The notes under the pieces are model-generated. The model had not been told where the DNA came from. It saw nothing but the letters and a program-made list of their open reading frames with translations, and ran no database searches. This document shows, in pieces, positions 1 through 9,478 of a DNA stretch of 64,000 nt. The stretch's first letter is position 1. Each line of letters opens with the position of its first letter. Origin of the DNA: Kribbella aluminosa (GTDB lineage Bacteria; Actinomycetota; Actinomycetes; Propionibacteriales; Kribbellaceae); the NCBI RefSeq assembly GCF_017876295.1, contig NZ_JAGINT010000002.1:3596001-3660000 (forward strand), read 5' to 3'. The position numbers and the translations under genes were made by a program.

Positions 1-2
1 GC

Positions 3-902
3 ATGGCAACGATTGGTCTAGGGCTTGCGGCGCTGGGGCGTCCTGGGTACATCAACCTCGGGCACGACGAGGACCTGCCGCCGCGGCGTGCGGTCGAGGA
101 CCTGCGCGCGCGGACGCACGCGCTGCTCGAGCAGGCGTGGCAAGCAGGTGTTCGGTACTTCGACGCCGCCCGTTCGTACGGTCTTGCCGAAGAGTTTCTC
201 GGCACCTGGCTGACAGCGGAACGCCGTACCCACCTGACCATCGGCTCGAAGTGGGGTTACACGTACGTCGCCGACTGGCGGCACGACGCGGACACCCACG
301 AGGTGAAGGACCACAGCCTCGCTACCTTCGAACGGCAATGGCCCGAGACGTTGCAGGCCCTCGGCAGTCCGCCCGACTTCTACCTCGTGCACAGTCTGAC
401 GGCCGACAGTCCGGCGCTCGAGGACAAACGCTTGCTGGATCGGCTGCGTGAACTCGCGGACTCCGGCGTACGCGTCGGCCTGTCCACGAGCGGCCCGCGC
501 CAGGCCGAGACACTGCGCAAGGCGATGACCTCCGGTACGCCGTTCTCCGCAGTACAGGCGACGTGGAACGTACTGGAGACCTCGGCCGGTGCAGCACTGG
601 CCGAAGCGCACGACGCCGGCTGGTTCGTCGTCGTCAAGGAGGCCGTCGCGAACGGCCGCCTGACGGCACGTGCCGGCGAGACGCCGTTCAACGAGTTCGC
701 GCACCAGCACGGCGTCACGCCGGACGCGCTGGCGATCGGCGCCGCGGTGGCCCAACCCTGGGCGGACATCGTCCTCAGTGGAGCCACCACGGCCGAACAA
801 CTTGCCAGCAATCTCGCGTACCACGTCGACGGTCCGCTCCTCGAGTTCGTACAGCAACCCGAGGAGTACTGGACCGAACGATCAGCCCTACCGTGGATCT
901 AA
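3..902 (+). CDS. Aldo/keto reductase family protein (start at window edge)
   Basis: Predicted NAD(P)H-dependent oxidoreductase of the aldo/keto reductase superfamily (TIM barrel), 299 residues if the ATG at position 3 is used. The catalytic tetrad is visible: Asp54 and Tyr59 in FDAARSYG, Lys83 in GSKWG and His130 in YLVH. The protein opens directly in the first barrel strand (IGLGLAALG), so either this is the true start or a few residues lie upstream of the window. The stop codon lies inside the convergent peptidase gene (15-bp overlap). The substrate cannot be predicted. Aldo/keto fold very likely; start uncertain. Confidence 0.88.
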   Translation: MATIGLGLAALGRPGYINLGHDEDLPPRRAVEDLRARTHALLEQAWQAGVRYFDAARSYGLAEEFLGTWLTAERRTHLTIGSKWGYTYVADWRHDADTHEVKDHSLATFERQWPETLQALGSPPDFYLVHSLTADSPALEDKRLLDRLRELADSGVRVGLSTSGPRQAETLRKAMTSGTPFSAVQATWNVLETSAGAALAEAHDAGWFVVVKEAVANGRLTARAGETPFNEFAHQHGVTPDALAIGAAVAQPWADIVLSGATTAEQLASNLAYHVDGPLLEFVQQPEEYWTERSALPWI

Positions 903-2492
903 CTGGGTGAGCGCGTGACGCTCAGCCGCCAGACTCGAGGCGGCTTTGGCGGCCGGACTCAGGGCGGCGGCGGGCTGGGGCGCGGGTACTGGTGCGCACT
1001 GCACATCGGACCGGTTACCCGACACCCGTGCCGGTAGCGCACCGGTCAGGAGGTACGCCGCGATCCGGTCGTCGGTGCATGCGACCCCGGACAGCGAACC
1101 TGCATGCGTGGTGCCGCCGACGCCTTCGATCAGGGCCGAGTGCGGGAACGTCTTCCGGGTCTGTAGTGCGCCCGAGTACGGCGTGGCCGCGTCGAGGGTC
1201 TCGTTGATCATCAGCAGACTCTTGACCCGGCTGCCGTCGACCTTCACCGGGTTCCCGGCCTTCGCCGGCCAGAACGCGCACGGTGCGTTGAACCACGCGT
1301 TCGCCCAGGTGAGGAACGGCGCCTTCGCGAAGTAGTTCCAGTTGTCGCGGCGCCAGGTGTTCCAGTTGGTCGGCCACTTCGCGTCGGTGCAGGACACGCC
1401 GAGGTACACGGCGAGCAGGTTGTCGTCGAACGGCGGGCCGCCGTACAGGGCGACCAGCGGCGCGGCGTTGGCGTCGTGGACCCAGGCCGCGAACGCGCCC
1501 GCGACGTCGACCCAGCCGTACACGTAGTACGCCGCCTGCGTGAAGATGTCGGTCCACTCGTCGGGGCCGATCTTGCCGTCGGCGGGATGCCCGGCGAGTT
1601 TCAGCAGTTGCTTGTAGTACTGCTTCTCGACCGCGGCCTCGGTGGTGCCGAGGTGCCAGGTGGAGTCGTGCGCGGCGACGTACGCGAAGAAGACCTTCAC
1701 GCTCTTGTTGAACGCCACGTCCTGGTCGAGGTTCGCCTGGTACCAGACGCGGGTCGCGTTCACGACGCCGTCGAACACTGCTCGGCGCAGGCGGTCCGGG
1801 TACAGCGTGCCGTAGACCTGGCCGAGGTACGTGCCGTACGAGAAGCCGTAGTAGTTGATCTGCGGTGCGCCGAGCGCCTTGCGGATGCTCTCCATGTCAC
1901 GCACTGAGTCCACCGTGGTCAGGTGACCGAGCAGCGCGTGCTGGGCGCTGTCACAGGCCTGGGCGTACGCCTTGGAGCGCTGGATCCACACGTGCTCGAC
2001 CTGGCGCGTCACCGGAATGTAGAACGGGCGGTTGTACCCCGCGTAGTCCGCGATGCAGTGCAGCGACGGCACGCTCGACCCGACGCCGCGCGGATCGAAG
2101 CCGATCCAGTCGTACGGATCGCCGCCGTGGTTCGGGACGAACTCGCCCAGCACCGCGAGCGTCAGACCGGAACCACCTGGTCCGCCCGGGTTCACCAGCA
2201 TCGGTCCCTGGGCCTGCGCGTCGGGTGTCTTGTGCTTGATGCGCGACACCGCCAGCTGGATCTTCGTCCCGTCCGGACGGCTGTAGTCCAGCGGTACTTC
2301 GACGTACCCACATTGCGCACCACGCCTGGCCAGTCCCGCGCTCGCGCACGTACCCCACTGGATCGGCGGTGGTGTGTAGCTCGACGGTTTCGCCTGGACC
2401 GGTACGGCGGTCGCCGCCGGAAGCGACGTCATCGCTCCGGCAACCAGTGCGAACGAAACCCCTGCGGCAACAACGAATCGACGGATCATCAT
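888..2492 (-). CDS. Secreted alpha/beta hydrolase, tripeptidyl-aminopeptidase (TAP-like) family
   Basis: Predicted exported serine peptidase of the S33/TAP family, 534 residues, related to the Streptomyces tripeptidyl aminopeptidases that clip N-terminal peptides outside the cell. A Sec signal peptide is evident at residues 1-34 (RR followed by a hydrophobic stretch and an Ala-rich cleavage region). The alpha/beta-hydrolase core shows the oxyanion segment NPGGPGGSG near residue 101, the GFDPRGVG loop, and nucleophile Ser218 in GFSYG. The C-terminal TAP-like domain carries the acid in ETLDAATP and the His in TTHAGS. It converges on the aldo/keto reductase gene. Exact peptide specificity is unknown. 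Confidence 0.9.
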   Translation of the reverse strand: MMIRRFVVAAGVSFALVAGAMTSLPAATAVPVQAKPSSYTPPPIQWGTCASAGLARRGAQCGYVEVPLDYSRPDGTKIQLAVSRIKHKTPDAQAQGPMLVNPGGPGGSGLTLAVLGEFVPNHGGDPYDWIGFDPRGVGSSVPSLHCIADYAGYNRPFYIPVTRQVEHVWIQRSKAYAQACDSAQHALLGHLTTVDSVRDMESIRKALGAPQINYYGFSYGTYLGQVYGTLYPDRLRRAVFDGVVNATRVWYQANLDQDVAFNKSVKVFFAYVAAHDSTWHLGTTEAAVEKQYYKQLLKLAGHPADGKIGPDEWTDIFTQAAYYVYGWVDVAGAFAAWVHDANAAPLVALYGGPPFDDNLLAVYLGVSCTDAKWPTNWNTWRRDNWNYFAKAPFLTWANAWFNAPCAFWPAKAGNPVKVDGSRVKSLLMINETLDAATPYSGALQTRKTFPHSALIEGVGGTTHAGSLSGVACTDDRIAAYLLTGALPARVSGNRSDVQCAPVPAPQPAAALSPAAKAASSLAAERHALTQLDPR

Positions 2493-2591
2493 CGGCCTCC
2501 CCTTTGCCGCCCAACATCCTGAACCCGCGATGTCGGGCCGGACAAGGGTTCGGCACCTGCTTTCGGAGAGCGACGACGTCCGTACTGCGTG

Positions 2592-5564
2592 TTAGAAGGT
2601 GTGCTCGTCTCCCGGGAACGCGCCGTTCGCGACCTCGGCGGCGTACGTCGTGGCCGCGTTCGTGAGGATGCCGCGCAGGTCGGCGTACTGCTTGACGAAC
2701 CGCGGCATCGTGCCCGCGCGCAGCCCGGCCATGTCCTGCCAGACCAGCACCTGCGCGTCGGTGTCGCGGCCCGCGCCGATGCCGATCGTCGGGATCGGCA
2801 CCCGCTTGGTGATCTCGCCCGCGACATCACCAGGCACCATCTCGAGCACCACCGAGAACGCACCCGCCGCGGCCAGCGCGACCGCGTCGTCGATGAGGCC
2901 GGCCGCCTGATCGCCGCGCCCCTGCACGCGATAGCCGCCGATGCTGTGCTCGCTCTGCGGCGTGAACCCGATATGCGCCATCACCGGGATGCCGGACTGG
3001 GTGAGCTTCTCCACCATCGGTACGACGGTCCGCCCGCCTTCGAGCTTCACCGCGTGGACGCCGGCTTCCTTCATGAAGCGTACGGCGGTGTGGAAGGCCT
3101 GCTCGGGTGACGCCTGGTACGAACCGAACGGAAGGTCGGCGACCACGAGCGCGTGCTCGGCGGCGTTGGCCACTGCCCGGGCGAGTGGGATGAGTTCGTC
3201 GACAGTGACGGGAAGGGTGGAGCTGTAGCCGTAGACGTTGTTCGCGGCGGAGTCGCCGACGAGCAGCACCGGAATGCCTGCTTGGTCGAAGATCTCGGCG
3301 GTGTACTGGTCGTAGGCGGTGAGCATCGCCCATTTCTCACCACGGCTCTTGAAGTCGCGCAGATGGTGCACGCGGTACCGCCTTGGCCGTTTGCTGTTAC
3401 CCGTGGCCGGCTTCGCGGGCCCGCCGTACGGCGAAACCTCAGCATCCGTGGGCGCCGCGGGCACGCTGTTGTCGGCCGGCGGTCCGTCGGTAGCTGCCTG
3501 GTACGCGCGCCGTCCAGCCCGGTGGGAGGTGACCTGTTCCGCCGACACCTGACTAGGCGCATCCTGCTGCACCCCAGCCCGCCGCCGCGCCCCAACCGCC
3601 CCACCCGCTGCAACCAATCCAGCCGACCCACCCGATCCAGCCGACCCGCCCGATCCGCCCGATGCAGCCGATCCAGCTGACCCGGCCGACGCAGCCGACC
3701 CGGCCGGCCCGGCCGACGTACTCGGTCCAGTCGACGCAGTCGCCTGCTGCTCGCCGGACGTATTCGCCTGCGGCTGCGTACCGGACGAAGCAACTGCGTC
3801 GCTCACCGGCGCGTTGATCTCGTACTCCGCACTCGGATCCGTCAGATATCCGTTGTCTCCCGAGCCCCGCCCCGACTCCCGAGGCGTCACCTCACCCCGA
3901 AGCCGGATCTCCTGCGGCTGCGTGTCTTCAGCCAGATCCTCGTCGTGCTTCTGCAACCCGTTCTGCCCATACCCGGCACCCGGCTGTACGTCGCCGTACC
4001 CCCGGCGAGTGTTCTCCGCAGGCCGGGGGTCACGTGACTGCTGTACGTTCTGCGCGCGAGCGCCGCTCCCGTCGTCCGCCCGGCGCGGCTCATCCGCCCG
4101 ACGCGGCTCATCCGCGGGGCTGGCCTCGCGTCCCGTCAAACCGTTCTGTGGCCGGGAGGAGTCCGCTTGCTGCGGCCCGTCGTACATGCGGCGCGAGCCG
4201 TCCGCGGGGTGGGCGTCACGCGCCGGAAGGCCGTTCTGTTCGTGGGCGGCGTCCGCCGGCCGCGACCCGTCGTACGTGCGGCGCGGGTCGTCCGCGGGAT
4301 CGGTGTCGCGTGGCGGTACGCCGTTCTGCCTGTGGGTGGCGTCCGCTTGCTGCGGCCGGTCGTACGTGCGGCGCGGGTCGTCCGCGGGCTGGGCGTCGCG
4401 TGCCACCAAACCGTTCTGTGGGTGGGCGTCCGCCTGCTGTGCCTCGTCGTACGTGCGGCGTGGGTCGTCCGTGGGGCGGGCGTCGCGTGCCGTGAGACCG
4501 TTCTGTGGGTGGGCGTCGGTCTGCTGCGGGCCGTCGTACGGGCTGCGGGTGTTCTGTGCGGGGGCGCCGTTCTGGTGGGTGTCTTGGGGGTGGGCTGCTC
4601 GTGCTGCCTCTTGGGAGCGGCCGGTGCCGTAGGCGCGTGCTGGGTCGTGAGGCTCGGGGCGCCGGGGCTCGTTCGGTTGGGTCTGGTCGGGCGTGTCCGG
4701 GCGGTCGAGGGGCCAACGGGTGCTGAACGCGTCCTCGGTCTGCCCTGCCCCTTGGACCGGTTCTTGCGCACGGTTGTCGTACGGCTGTCCGGGATTGCGG
4801 TTCTCCCACGGCTGGGGTGGGCGCGGGGCGGACGACTGGCCCCAGATGGGTTCCGGACCCGGGCCTGGTTCGTGGCGGCGCTCGGGGTTGTCCTGCGGGC
4901 GCGGAGCCGGCGGCTGCAAGCGCTGCGGAGGACGTGGCGGCTGCTGCGGAGGCAGCCCGTTACTGCTAGTCCCGTTGCTGCCGGGACCATTACTGCCGGG
5001 CCCGTTACTGCTCTGCCCGTTGTTCTGCGGTGCGAACGGACTAGGAGCCGCCGGACGCTGCGGCGTCGTGTTGCTGGCCCCCGGACCGAACGGACTCGGC
5101 CGCCCCTGCGCGGGCGGCTGCTGCGGACGGAACGGGTTCTGCTCCTCGCGCGCTGCCTCGTAGTACGGCTGCTGCCCGGGCGGCGGCGGAGCGGTCGGCA
5201 GGTACGGCGGTTTCGGGACGTACGGCTGCTGCGGAACCGGCCCGCGTTCGTACGTCCGGGGTGCGTTCGGCAGCGACGGCGACGGGTCGAGGACGGGACC
5301 GCGGTCCCGCCACCTGTCGTTGTCGTAGTCCGAGCGGCGGTTGTCGTCGGCTGCCTGGTTCTTCGGTCCGGTCCCGTACGGTGAGGGCGACCCGTCGTCC
5401 TCACCCGGGGTACCGGCCGACAGGTAGTTGTCAACCATGCCGTCATCGTCCCACTGTCGCGGTGGGTAAGCGCCACCGCCTGTGGACGAGCTCACATCCC
5501 GGGCAGGCAGGCCGGAGCCTTCGCCGGGTTCCTCGGTGGAGCCCCACGCGGATTCTTGGCCCAT
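2592..5564 (-). CDS. panB: Ketopantoate hydroxymethyltransferase (PanB) with a ~700-residue disordered N-terminal extension
   Basis: PanB makes ketopantoate from 2-oxoisovalerate and methylene-tetrahydrofolate, the first committed step of pantothenate/CoA synthesis. The last ~290 of 990 residues form a complete PanB barrel: MLTAYDQYTAEIFD, VGDSAANNVYG, ADLPFGSYQ, KLEGG, MAHIGFTPQS, VLEMVP and IGIGAG. Normal PanB proteins are about 270-290 residues. Here the frame runs on upstream for some 700 codons rich in Pro, Gln, Asn, Asp and Arg, with 30-residue repeats (see the repeat entry) and a Gly/Ser/Ala linker. No transmembrane segment is seen. A GTG at 3464 would give a normal 290-residue enzyme, but no good ribosome site precedes it. 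Either this is a true fusion or the true start is internal; the PanB identity is secure. Confidence 0.85.
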   Translation of the reverse strand: MGQESAWGSTEEPGEGSGLPARDVSSSTGGGAYPPRQWDDDGMVDNYLSAGTPGEDDGSPSPYGTGPKNQAADDNRRSDYDNDRWRDRGPVLDPSPSLPNAPRTYERGPVPQQPYVPKPPYLPTAPPPPGQQPYYEAAREEQNPFRPQQPPAQGRPSPFGPGASNTTPQRPAAPSPFAPQNNGQSSNGPGSNGPGSNGTSSNGLPPQQPPRPPQRLQPPAPRPQDNPERRHEPGPGPEPIWGQSSAPRPPQPWENRNPGQPYDNRAQEPVQGAGQTEDAFSTRWPLDRPDTPDQTQPNEPRRPEPHDPARAYGTGRSQEAARAAHPQDTHQNGAPAQNTRSPYDGPQQTDAHPQNGLTARDARPTDDPRRTYDEAQQADAHPQNGLVARDAQPADDPRRTYDRPQQADATHRQNGVPPRDTDPADDPRRTYDGSRPADAAHEQNGLPARDAHPADGSRRMYDGPQQADSSRPQNGLTGREASPADEPRRADEPRRADDGSGARAQNVQQSRDPRPAENTRRGYGDVQPGAGYGQNGLQKHDEDLAEDTQPQEIRLRGEVTPRESGRGSGDNGYLTDPSAEYEINAPVSDAVASSGTQPQANTSGEQQATASTGPSTSAGPAGSAASAGSAGSAASGGSGGSAGSGGSAGLVAAGGAVGARRRAGVQQDAPSQVSAEQVTSHRAGRRAYQAATDGPPADNSVPAAPTDAEVSPYGGPAKPATGNSKRPRRYRVHHLRDFKSRGEKWAMLTAYDQYTAEIFDQAGIPVLLVGDSAANNVYGYSSTLPVTVDELIPLARAVANAAEHALVVADLPFGSYQASPEQAFHTAVRFMKEAGVHAVKLEGGRTVVPMVEKLTQSGIPVMAHIGFTPQSEHSIGGYRVQGRGDQAAGLIDDAVALAAAGAFSVVLEMVPGDVAGEITKRVPIPTIGIGAGRDTDAQVLVWQDMAGLRAGTMPRFVKQYADLRGILTNAATTYAAEVANGAFPGDEHTF
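4135..4560 (-). repeat. In-frame tandem repeat of 87-90 bp inside the panB extension
   Basis: Roughly five units with period 90, 90, 87 and 87 bp; the segment reading cgtacgtgcggcgcg on the plus strand starts at about 4181, 4271, 4361, 4448 and 4535. On the coding (minus) strand each encodes about 30 residues of the pattern QNGL.ARD..PADDPRRTYD.PQQADA. Unit lengths are multiples of three and the changes between units are conservative, which supports translation. Shorter repeats flank it: SNGPGSNG near 4955-5020 and Gly/Ser/Ala near 3600-3730. Confidence 0.85.
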
Positions 5565-5602
5565 GTTGTCGGGCTGGGATGGGCGGTACCGCCAGGAGTC
5601 GC

Positions 5603-7375
5603 TCAGTGCTCGGCTGCCTTCCGTGCGTCCTCACGCCATGCATTGGTGATCGGCACCCGGCGGTCCCGTCCGAAGGCCTTGTGCGTGAGCTTCGGGCCTG
5701 GTGGGTACTGCCGGCGCTTGTACTCGGCTCGGTCGACGAGCTGGATGACCCTCGTGACCAGTTCGGTGTCGAACCCGGCGGCGACGAGTTCCGCGCTGCC
5801 GCGGTCCTGCTCGACGTAGTCGTCCAGGATGTCGTCGAGCAGGTCGTACGGCGGCAGCGAGTCGGTGTCCTGCTGTCCCGGGCGGAGCTCCGCGGACGGC
5901 GGCTTCGCGATCGAGTTCTCCGGGATCGGCGGCTGCTGCCCGCGCGCCTTCGCGTCCTCGTTGCGCCACTTCGCCAGCCGCCAGACCAGCGTCTTCGGCA
6001 GGTCCTTCAGCGGCGCGTACCCGCCGACCGCGTCGCCGTAGATCGTCGAGTACCCGACGGACAGCTCCGACTTGTTGCCGCAGGCAAGTACCAGGTGGCC
6101 GTCGGAGTTCGACAGGCCCATCCAGATCACCGCGCGGACCCGGGCCTGCAGGTTCTCCTCGGCGAGCCCGGTCAGCCCGAGCGTGTCGAGGAACGGCTGC
6201 ACCATCGGCTGGATCGGGATCACCCGGTAGTTCAGGCCGGTGCGGGCGGCGAGCTCGGCGGCGTCGTCCTTGGAGTGGTCGCTGGAGTACACGCTCGGGT
6301 TGGAGATACCGATCACGTGCTCGGGCCCGATCGCGTCGCAGGCGATCGCGGCGACCAGCGAGGAGTCGATGCCGCCGGACAGCCCGAGCAGCACGGACTT
6401 GAACCCGTTCTTCTGCACGTAGTCGCGGAGTCCGGTGACGATCGCGCCGTACATCTCGGCCTCGTCGGACAGCCGCGGCGCGATGCTCGGGGTCATCGCC
6501 TCGTACGGCGGGAGCTCGTCGGACTGCAGCACGGTGTGCACGATCTCGATGCCCTGGTGGGTACCGGACGGCGTACCGGAGGCGGCCGGGAGCTCGAGGT
6601 CGACGATCATGCTGCCCTGCTCGAACTGCGGGGCGCGGGCGATGATCGTGCCGTCGGCGTCCGCGACCAGCGAGTCGCCGTCGAAGACCAGCTCGTCCTG
6701 CCCGCCGACGAGGTTCACGTACGCGAGCGCGCACCCGGCCTCGCGGGCGCGGCGGCGGACCAGGTCGCCGCGAACGTCGTCCTTGTTGGCCTCGTACGGC
6801 GAACTGTTGACGACTAGCAGCAGGCCCGCGCCGGCTTCCCGGGTGGCGGCGACCGGGCCGCCGTCCTGCCAGAGGTCCTCGCAGATGACGAGTGCGACGT
6901 CGACGCCGTGCACGCGGACGACCTGCAGCGTGTTGCCGGGGACGAAGTGCCGGAACTCGTCGAAGACGCCGTAGTTCGGGAGGTGGTGCTTGACCGCGCT
7001 GGTGATCACATTGCCCTGGTGGATGACCGCGGCCGAGTTGGTCGGCGAGCCCTTCGGCCGGCCGAGCCGGTCGATGCCCATCGCCGTACCGCCGGCCCGG
7101 TCGAGGTATCCGCAGATCACCACGATGTCGCCGAGGCCCTCGTCGGCGAGTCGTCGCGCGAGGCTCTTGATCCGCGCCTGGGACGCGTCCACGAACGACG
7201 CCCGCAGTGCCAGGTCCTCCACCGGATAGCCGGTCAGCGCGAGCTCGGGAAACGCGACGGCATGCGCACCTTGCTCGACCGCGTTCCGGGTCCACGCGAC
7301 GATCTTGTCGGTGTTCCCGTCGATGTCACCCACGGTCACATCGATCTGAGCAAGAGCAACCCGAAGCTGAGGCAC
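5603..7375 (-). CDS. nadE: Glutamine-dependent NAD+ synthetase
   Basis: Catalyses the last step of NAD+ synthesis, ATP-dependent amidation of nicotinic acid adenine dinucleotide using ammonia from glutamine. The 590 residues show the usual two-domain order. The N-terminal nitrilase-type amidase (about 1-270) has triad Glu44 (FPELALTG), Lys129 (SAVKHHLP) and Cys165 (VICEDLW). The C-terminal synthetase has the ATP pyrophosphatase loop SGGIDSS at 333-339. Length matches actinobacterial NadE. It is transcribed toward panB, which ends a separate unit 39 bp further on; a possible small ORF precedes it on the same strand. Confidence 0.96.
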   Translation of the reverse strand: MPQLRVALAQIDVTVGDIDGNTDKIVAWTRNAVEQGAHAVAFPELALTGYPVEDLALRASFVDASQARIKSLARRLADEGLGDIVVICGYLDRAGGTAMGIDRLGRPKGSPTNSAAVIHQGNVITSAVKHHLPNYGVFDEFRHFVPGNTLQVVRVHGVDVALVICEDLWQDGGPVAATREAGAGLLLVVNSSPYEANKDDVRGDLVRRRAREAGCALAYVNLVGGQDELVFDGDSLVADADGTIIARAPQFEQGSMIVDLELPAASGTPSGTHQGIEIVHTVLQSDELPPYEAMTPSIAPRLSDEAEMYGAIVTGLRDYVQKNGFKSVLLGLSGGIDSSLVAAIACDAIGPEHVIGISNPSVYSSDHSKDDAAELAARTGLNYRVIPIQPMVQPFLDTLGLTGLAEENLQARVRAVIWMGLSNSDGHLVLACGNKSELSVGYSTIYGDAVGGYAPLKDLPKTLVWRLAKWRNEDAKARGQQPPIPENSIAKPPSAELRPGQQDTDSLPPYDLLDDILDDYVEQDRGSAELVAAGFDTELVTRVIQLVDRAEYKRRQYPPGPKLTHKAFGRDRRVPITNAWREDARKAAEH

Positions 7376-7427
7376 GGGAGCACATTACTGGGTCGAGCGG
7401 CCGGACCCCACGCCTGTCACCAACCTC

Positions 7428-7544
7428 TTACGTACGCCGAATGTAGGTCCGGACCAGCCCGAGGTTCATCTCGACCGAATCCATCGCATCCACCACCAGG
7501 TGCGCGCGCTCCAACTGGGGGTATTCACTCCGCATCCGCACCAC
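7428..7544 (-). CDS. Possible small ORF or gene remnant upstream of nadE
   Basis: An open frame of 38 codons (GTG at 7544; alternatives GTG 7559 or ATG 7535) ends with TAA 53 bp before the nadE start. It reads MRSEYPQLERAH then VVDAMDSVEMNLGLVRTYIRRT in two consecutive halves. The composition resembles the helical C-terminus of a larger protein rather than random sequence, and GGAGGT lies 13 bases before the 7544 GTG. A stop closes the frame upstream, so it is either a small gene or a decayed tail. I do not recognise a family. Confidence 0.35.
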   Translation of the reverse strand: MVRMRSEYPQLERAHLVVDAMDSVEMNLGLVRTYIRRT

Positions 7545-7583
7545 GTGATCCCACCCCACCTCCGGTGAAGGCGATGAGCTGTT

Positions 7584-8249
7584 TCACGGTGGTGTGGTTC
7601 GGGCGACGAGTAGGGGGGTGAGGGTGGTCCAGCCGAGGGAGTTGTAGAGGGGGCGGCCTTCGGGGGAGGCGGCCAGGTGGGCGGTGGTGGTGTGGCGGGC
7701 GACGGCGGTGGTGGCGAGGGTGGTCATGACGGCGCGGGCGAGGCCGCGGCGGCGGTGGGCCGGGTCGGTGTGGATCATGTCGGCGACGGCGCCGGTGTGC
7801 AGGATCGACATCCGGCCGCCGGCGGCGAGTTCGCCGTACCCGTAGATCCGTACGTCGATCAGCGACGGCCCGCCGGTCACCTCGACCGCGTACGGCGCGG
7901 GCACCGGGTGGAGTGCCTGATCCGGAAGGGAGATCGTCATCAGCCACTCGGTGCGGACGTACTCGAGCGGCCTGAGTTCGCCCACCACTCGTTCAGGTTC
8001 GGCGGTCGCGATCTTCAGCCACGACGTACCGGGCGGGTTGCAGTCGATCAGGGCGAGATGGGCGGCGGCGGTCGCGTTCGGCTCGGTGGCGACGTACTCG
8101 ACCCGGCGCTGCGGTTCGCCCACCCGCACCACCGCCACGTCGTCGACGCGTTGCGCGTCGTTCCAGCCGCGGGCGGCAGACCACCCGCGCTGCCAACGAG
8201 TCAGGGCTTCGTCGTGCACGCACTCCATCGAACAACGACAAAGGTTCAC
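7584..8249 (-). CDS. GNAT family N-acetyltransferase
   Basis: Predicted acetyl-CoA-dependent N-acetyltransferase of 221 residues (214 if the ATG at 8228 is the start). The acetyl-CoA binding motif A is visible in the C-terminal half as MIHTDPAHRRRGLARAVM, followed by the motif B-like LYNSLGWTTL. The N-terminal half is divergent, as in many actinobacterial GNAT proteins. It is divergent from the DUF418 gene with 56 bp between the starts. The acceptor substrate cannot be inferred. Confidence 0.82.
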   Translation of the reverse strand: MNLCRCSMECVHDEALTRWQRGWSAARGWNDAQRVDDVAVVRVGEPQRRVEYVATEPNATAAAHLALIDCNPPGTSWLKIATAEPERVVGELRPLEYVRTEWLMTISLPDQALHPVPAPYAVEVTGGPSLIDVRIYGYGELAAGGRMSILHTGAVADMIHTDPAHRRRGLARAVMTTLATTAVARHTTTAHLAASPEGRPLYNSLGWTTLTPLLVARTTPP

Positions 8250-8305
8250 CCGGCAGGTACCTTCGTCGGATGTGACACCGGCCCGGAACGGATTGGCTGG
8301 CGGGC

Positions 8306-9478
8306 ATGGACACCCAGGGCGGCCCGACCGGACTCCGTGAGCGCGCCCTCGGCCCGGACCTCGCGCGCGGCTTCATGCTGCTGTTCATCGCGCTGGCGAA
8401 CTCGCACTACTTCGTCGTCGGCGCCGCCTACTTCGGCGGGTTCCCGACCGGCGGATCGCCGCTCGACCGGATCCTCGGCACGCTGATCTCGACCCTCGTC
8501 GACGGCCGCGCGTTCCCGATGTTCGGCGTCCTCTTCGGGTACGGCGTGGCCCAGATCGTCCGCCGCCAACGCGCCGGGCCGGACCAGTTTGGCGGTGCCG
8601 ACGAGCGCGGCATCCGCAGGCTGCTCTGGCGCCGCAGCCTCGTCCTGGTCGTGCTCGGTTTCGCGCACGCGATGCTGCTGTACATCGGCGACATCCTCGC
8701 GGCGTACGGCGTGCTGCTGTTCCTCGGCGTCTGGGCCTTGCGCTGGAAGGATCGCTGGCTGTTCGCCGTCGCCGCGTTCGTCCTGATCCTCACGGCGCTC
8801 CCGAGCGACGACACGCTCGCCGCGTCCGCCGAAGGACCCGACCCGTCGATGCTGCCGGCCGGCTTCCTCGGCCAGCTCGCGGAGCGGATCACTGTGCAGC
8901 CGTTCATCGCCGGCCTTGCCTGGATCGGATTCGTCACGCCGTTCCTGATCGGTCTGTGGGCCGGGCGCCGCCGGATCCTCGAACGTCCCGCCGAGCACCT
9001 GACCCTGCTCCGGACAACGGCCCTGCTCGGCCTCACGATCGCGGTCGCGGGCGCCCTGCCGATGTCGCTCGTCGTCGGCGGCGTACTGACCCGGCCGAGC
9101 GACCACGCCCTGACGATCCTCGGTCCGTTGCACGACGCAGCCGGTGTGTTCGGCGGCCTCGGGTACGCCGCGTTGCTGGTGCTGGTCGCGCACCGGGTCG
9201 GGGAGCGACCGATCACCCGGGCGATCGCCGCGGTCGGACAACGATCGCTGACGTGCTACCTGTTCCAGTCCGTCGTCTGGGCCGTCGTGTTCACGCCGTA
9301 CCTGCTCGATCTCTCGAACACACTCACCACGACCACGACAGCGATCCTCGCCGTCGCGACCTGGTGCGCGACCGTACTGCTCGCCGACCGGATGCGGCGC
9401 GCGAACTACCGCGGTCCGTTCGAAGTGCTGATCCGGCGCGTCACCTATCGGAGCCCTGCGCGGTTCACTTCCGGGTGA
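8306..9478 (+). CDS. DUF418 family multi-pass membrane protein
   Basis: 390-residue integral membrane protein of the DUF418 (YeiB-like) family, which resembles acyltransferase-3-type membrane proteins and is of uncertain biochemical role. Diagnostic features are the opening ALGPDLARGFMLLFIALANS, a FPMFGVLFGYG loop typical of the family near residue 70, about eight to ten hydrophobic helices, and a C-terminal AVGQRSLTCYLFQSV segment that matches the DUF418 signature. The gene ends 14 bp inside the convergent RibD-like reductase gene. Confidence 0.9.
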   Translation: MDTQGGPTGLRERALGPDLARGFMLLFIALANSHYFVVGAAYFGGFPTGGSPLDRILGTLISTLVDGRAFPMFGVLFGYGVAQIVRRQRAGPDQFGGADERGIRRLLWRRSLVLVVLGFAHAMLLYIGDILAAYGVLLFLGVWALRWKDRWLFAVAAFVLILTALPSDDTLAASAEGPDPSMLPAGFLGQLAERITVQPFIAGLAWIGFVTPFLIGLWAGRRRILERPAEHLTLLRTTALLGLTIAVAGALPMSLVVGGVLTRPSDHALTILGPLHDAAGVFGGLGYAALLVLVAHRVGERPITRAIAAVGQRSLTCYLFQSVVWAVVFTPYLLDLSNTLTTTTTAILAVATWCATVLLADRMRRANYRGPFEVLIRRVTYRSPARFTSG

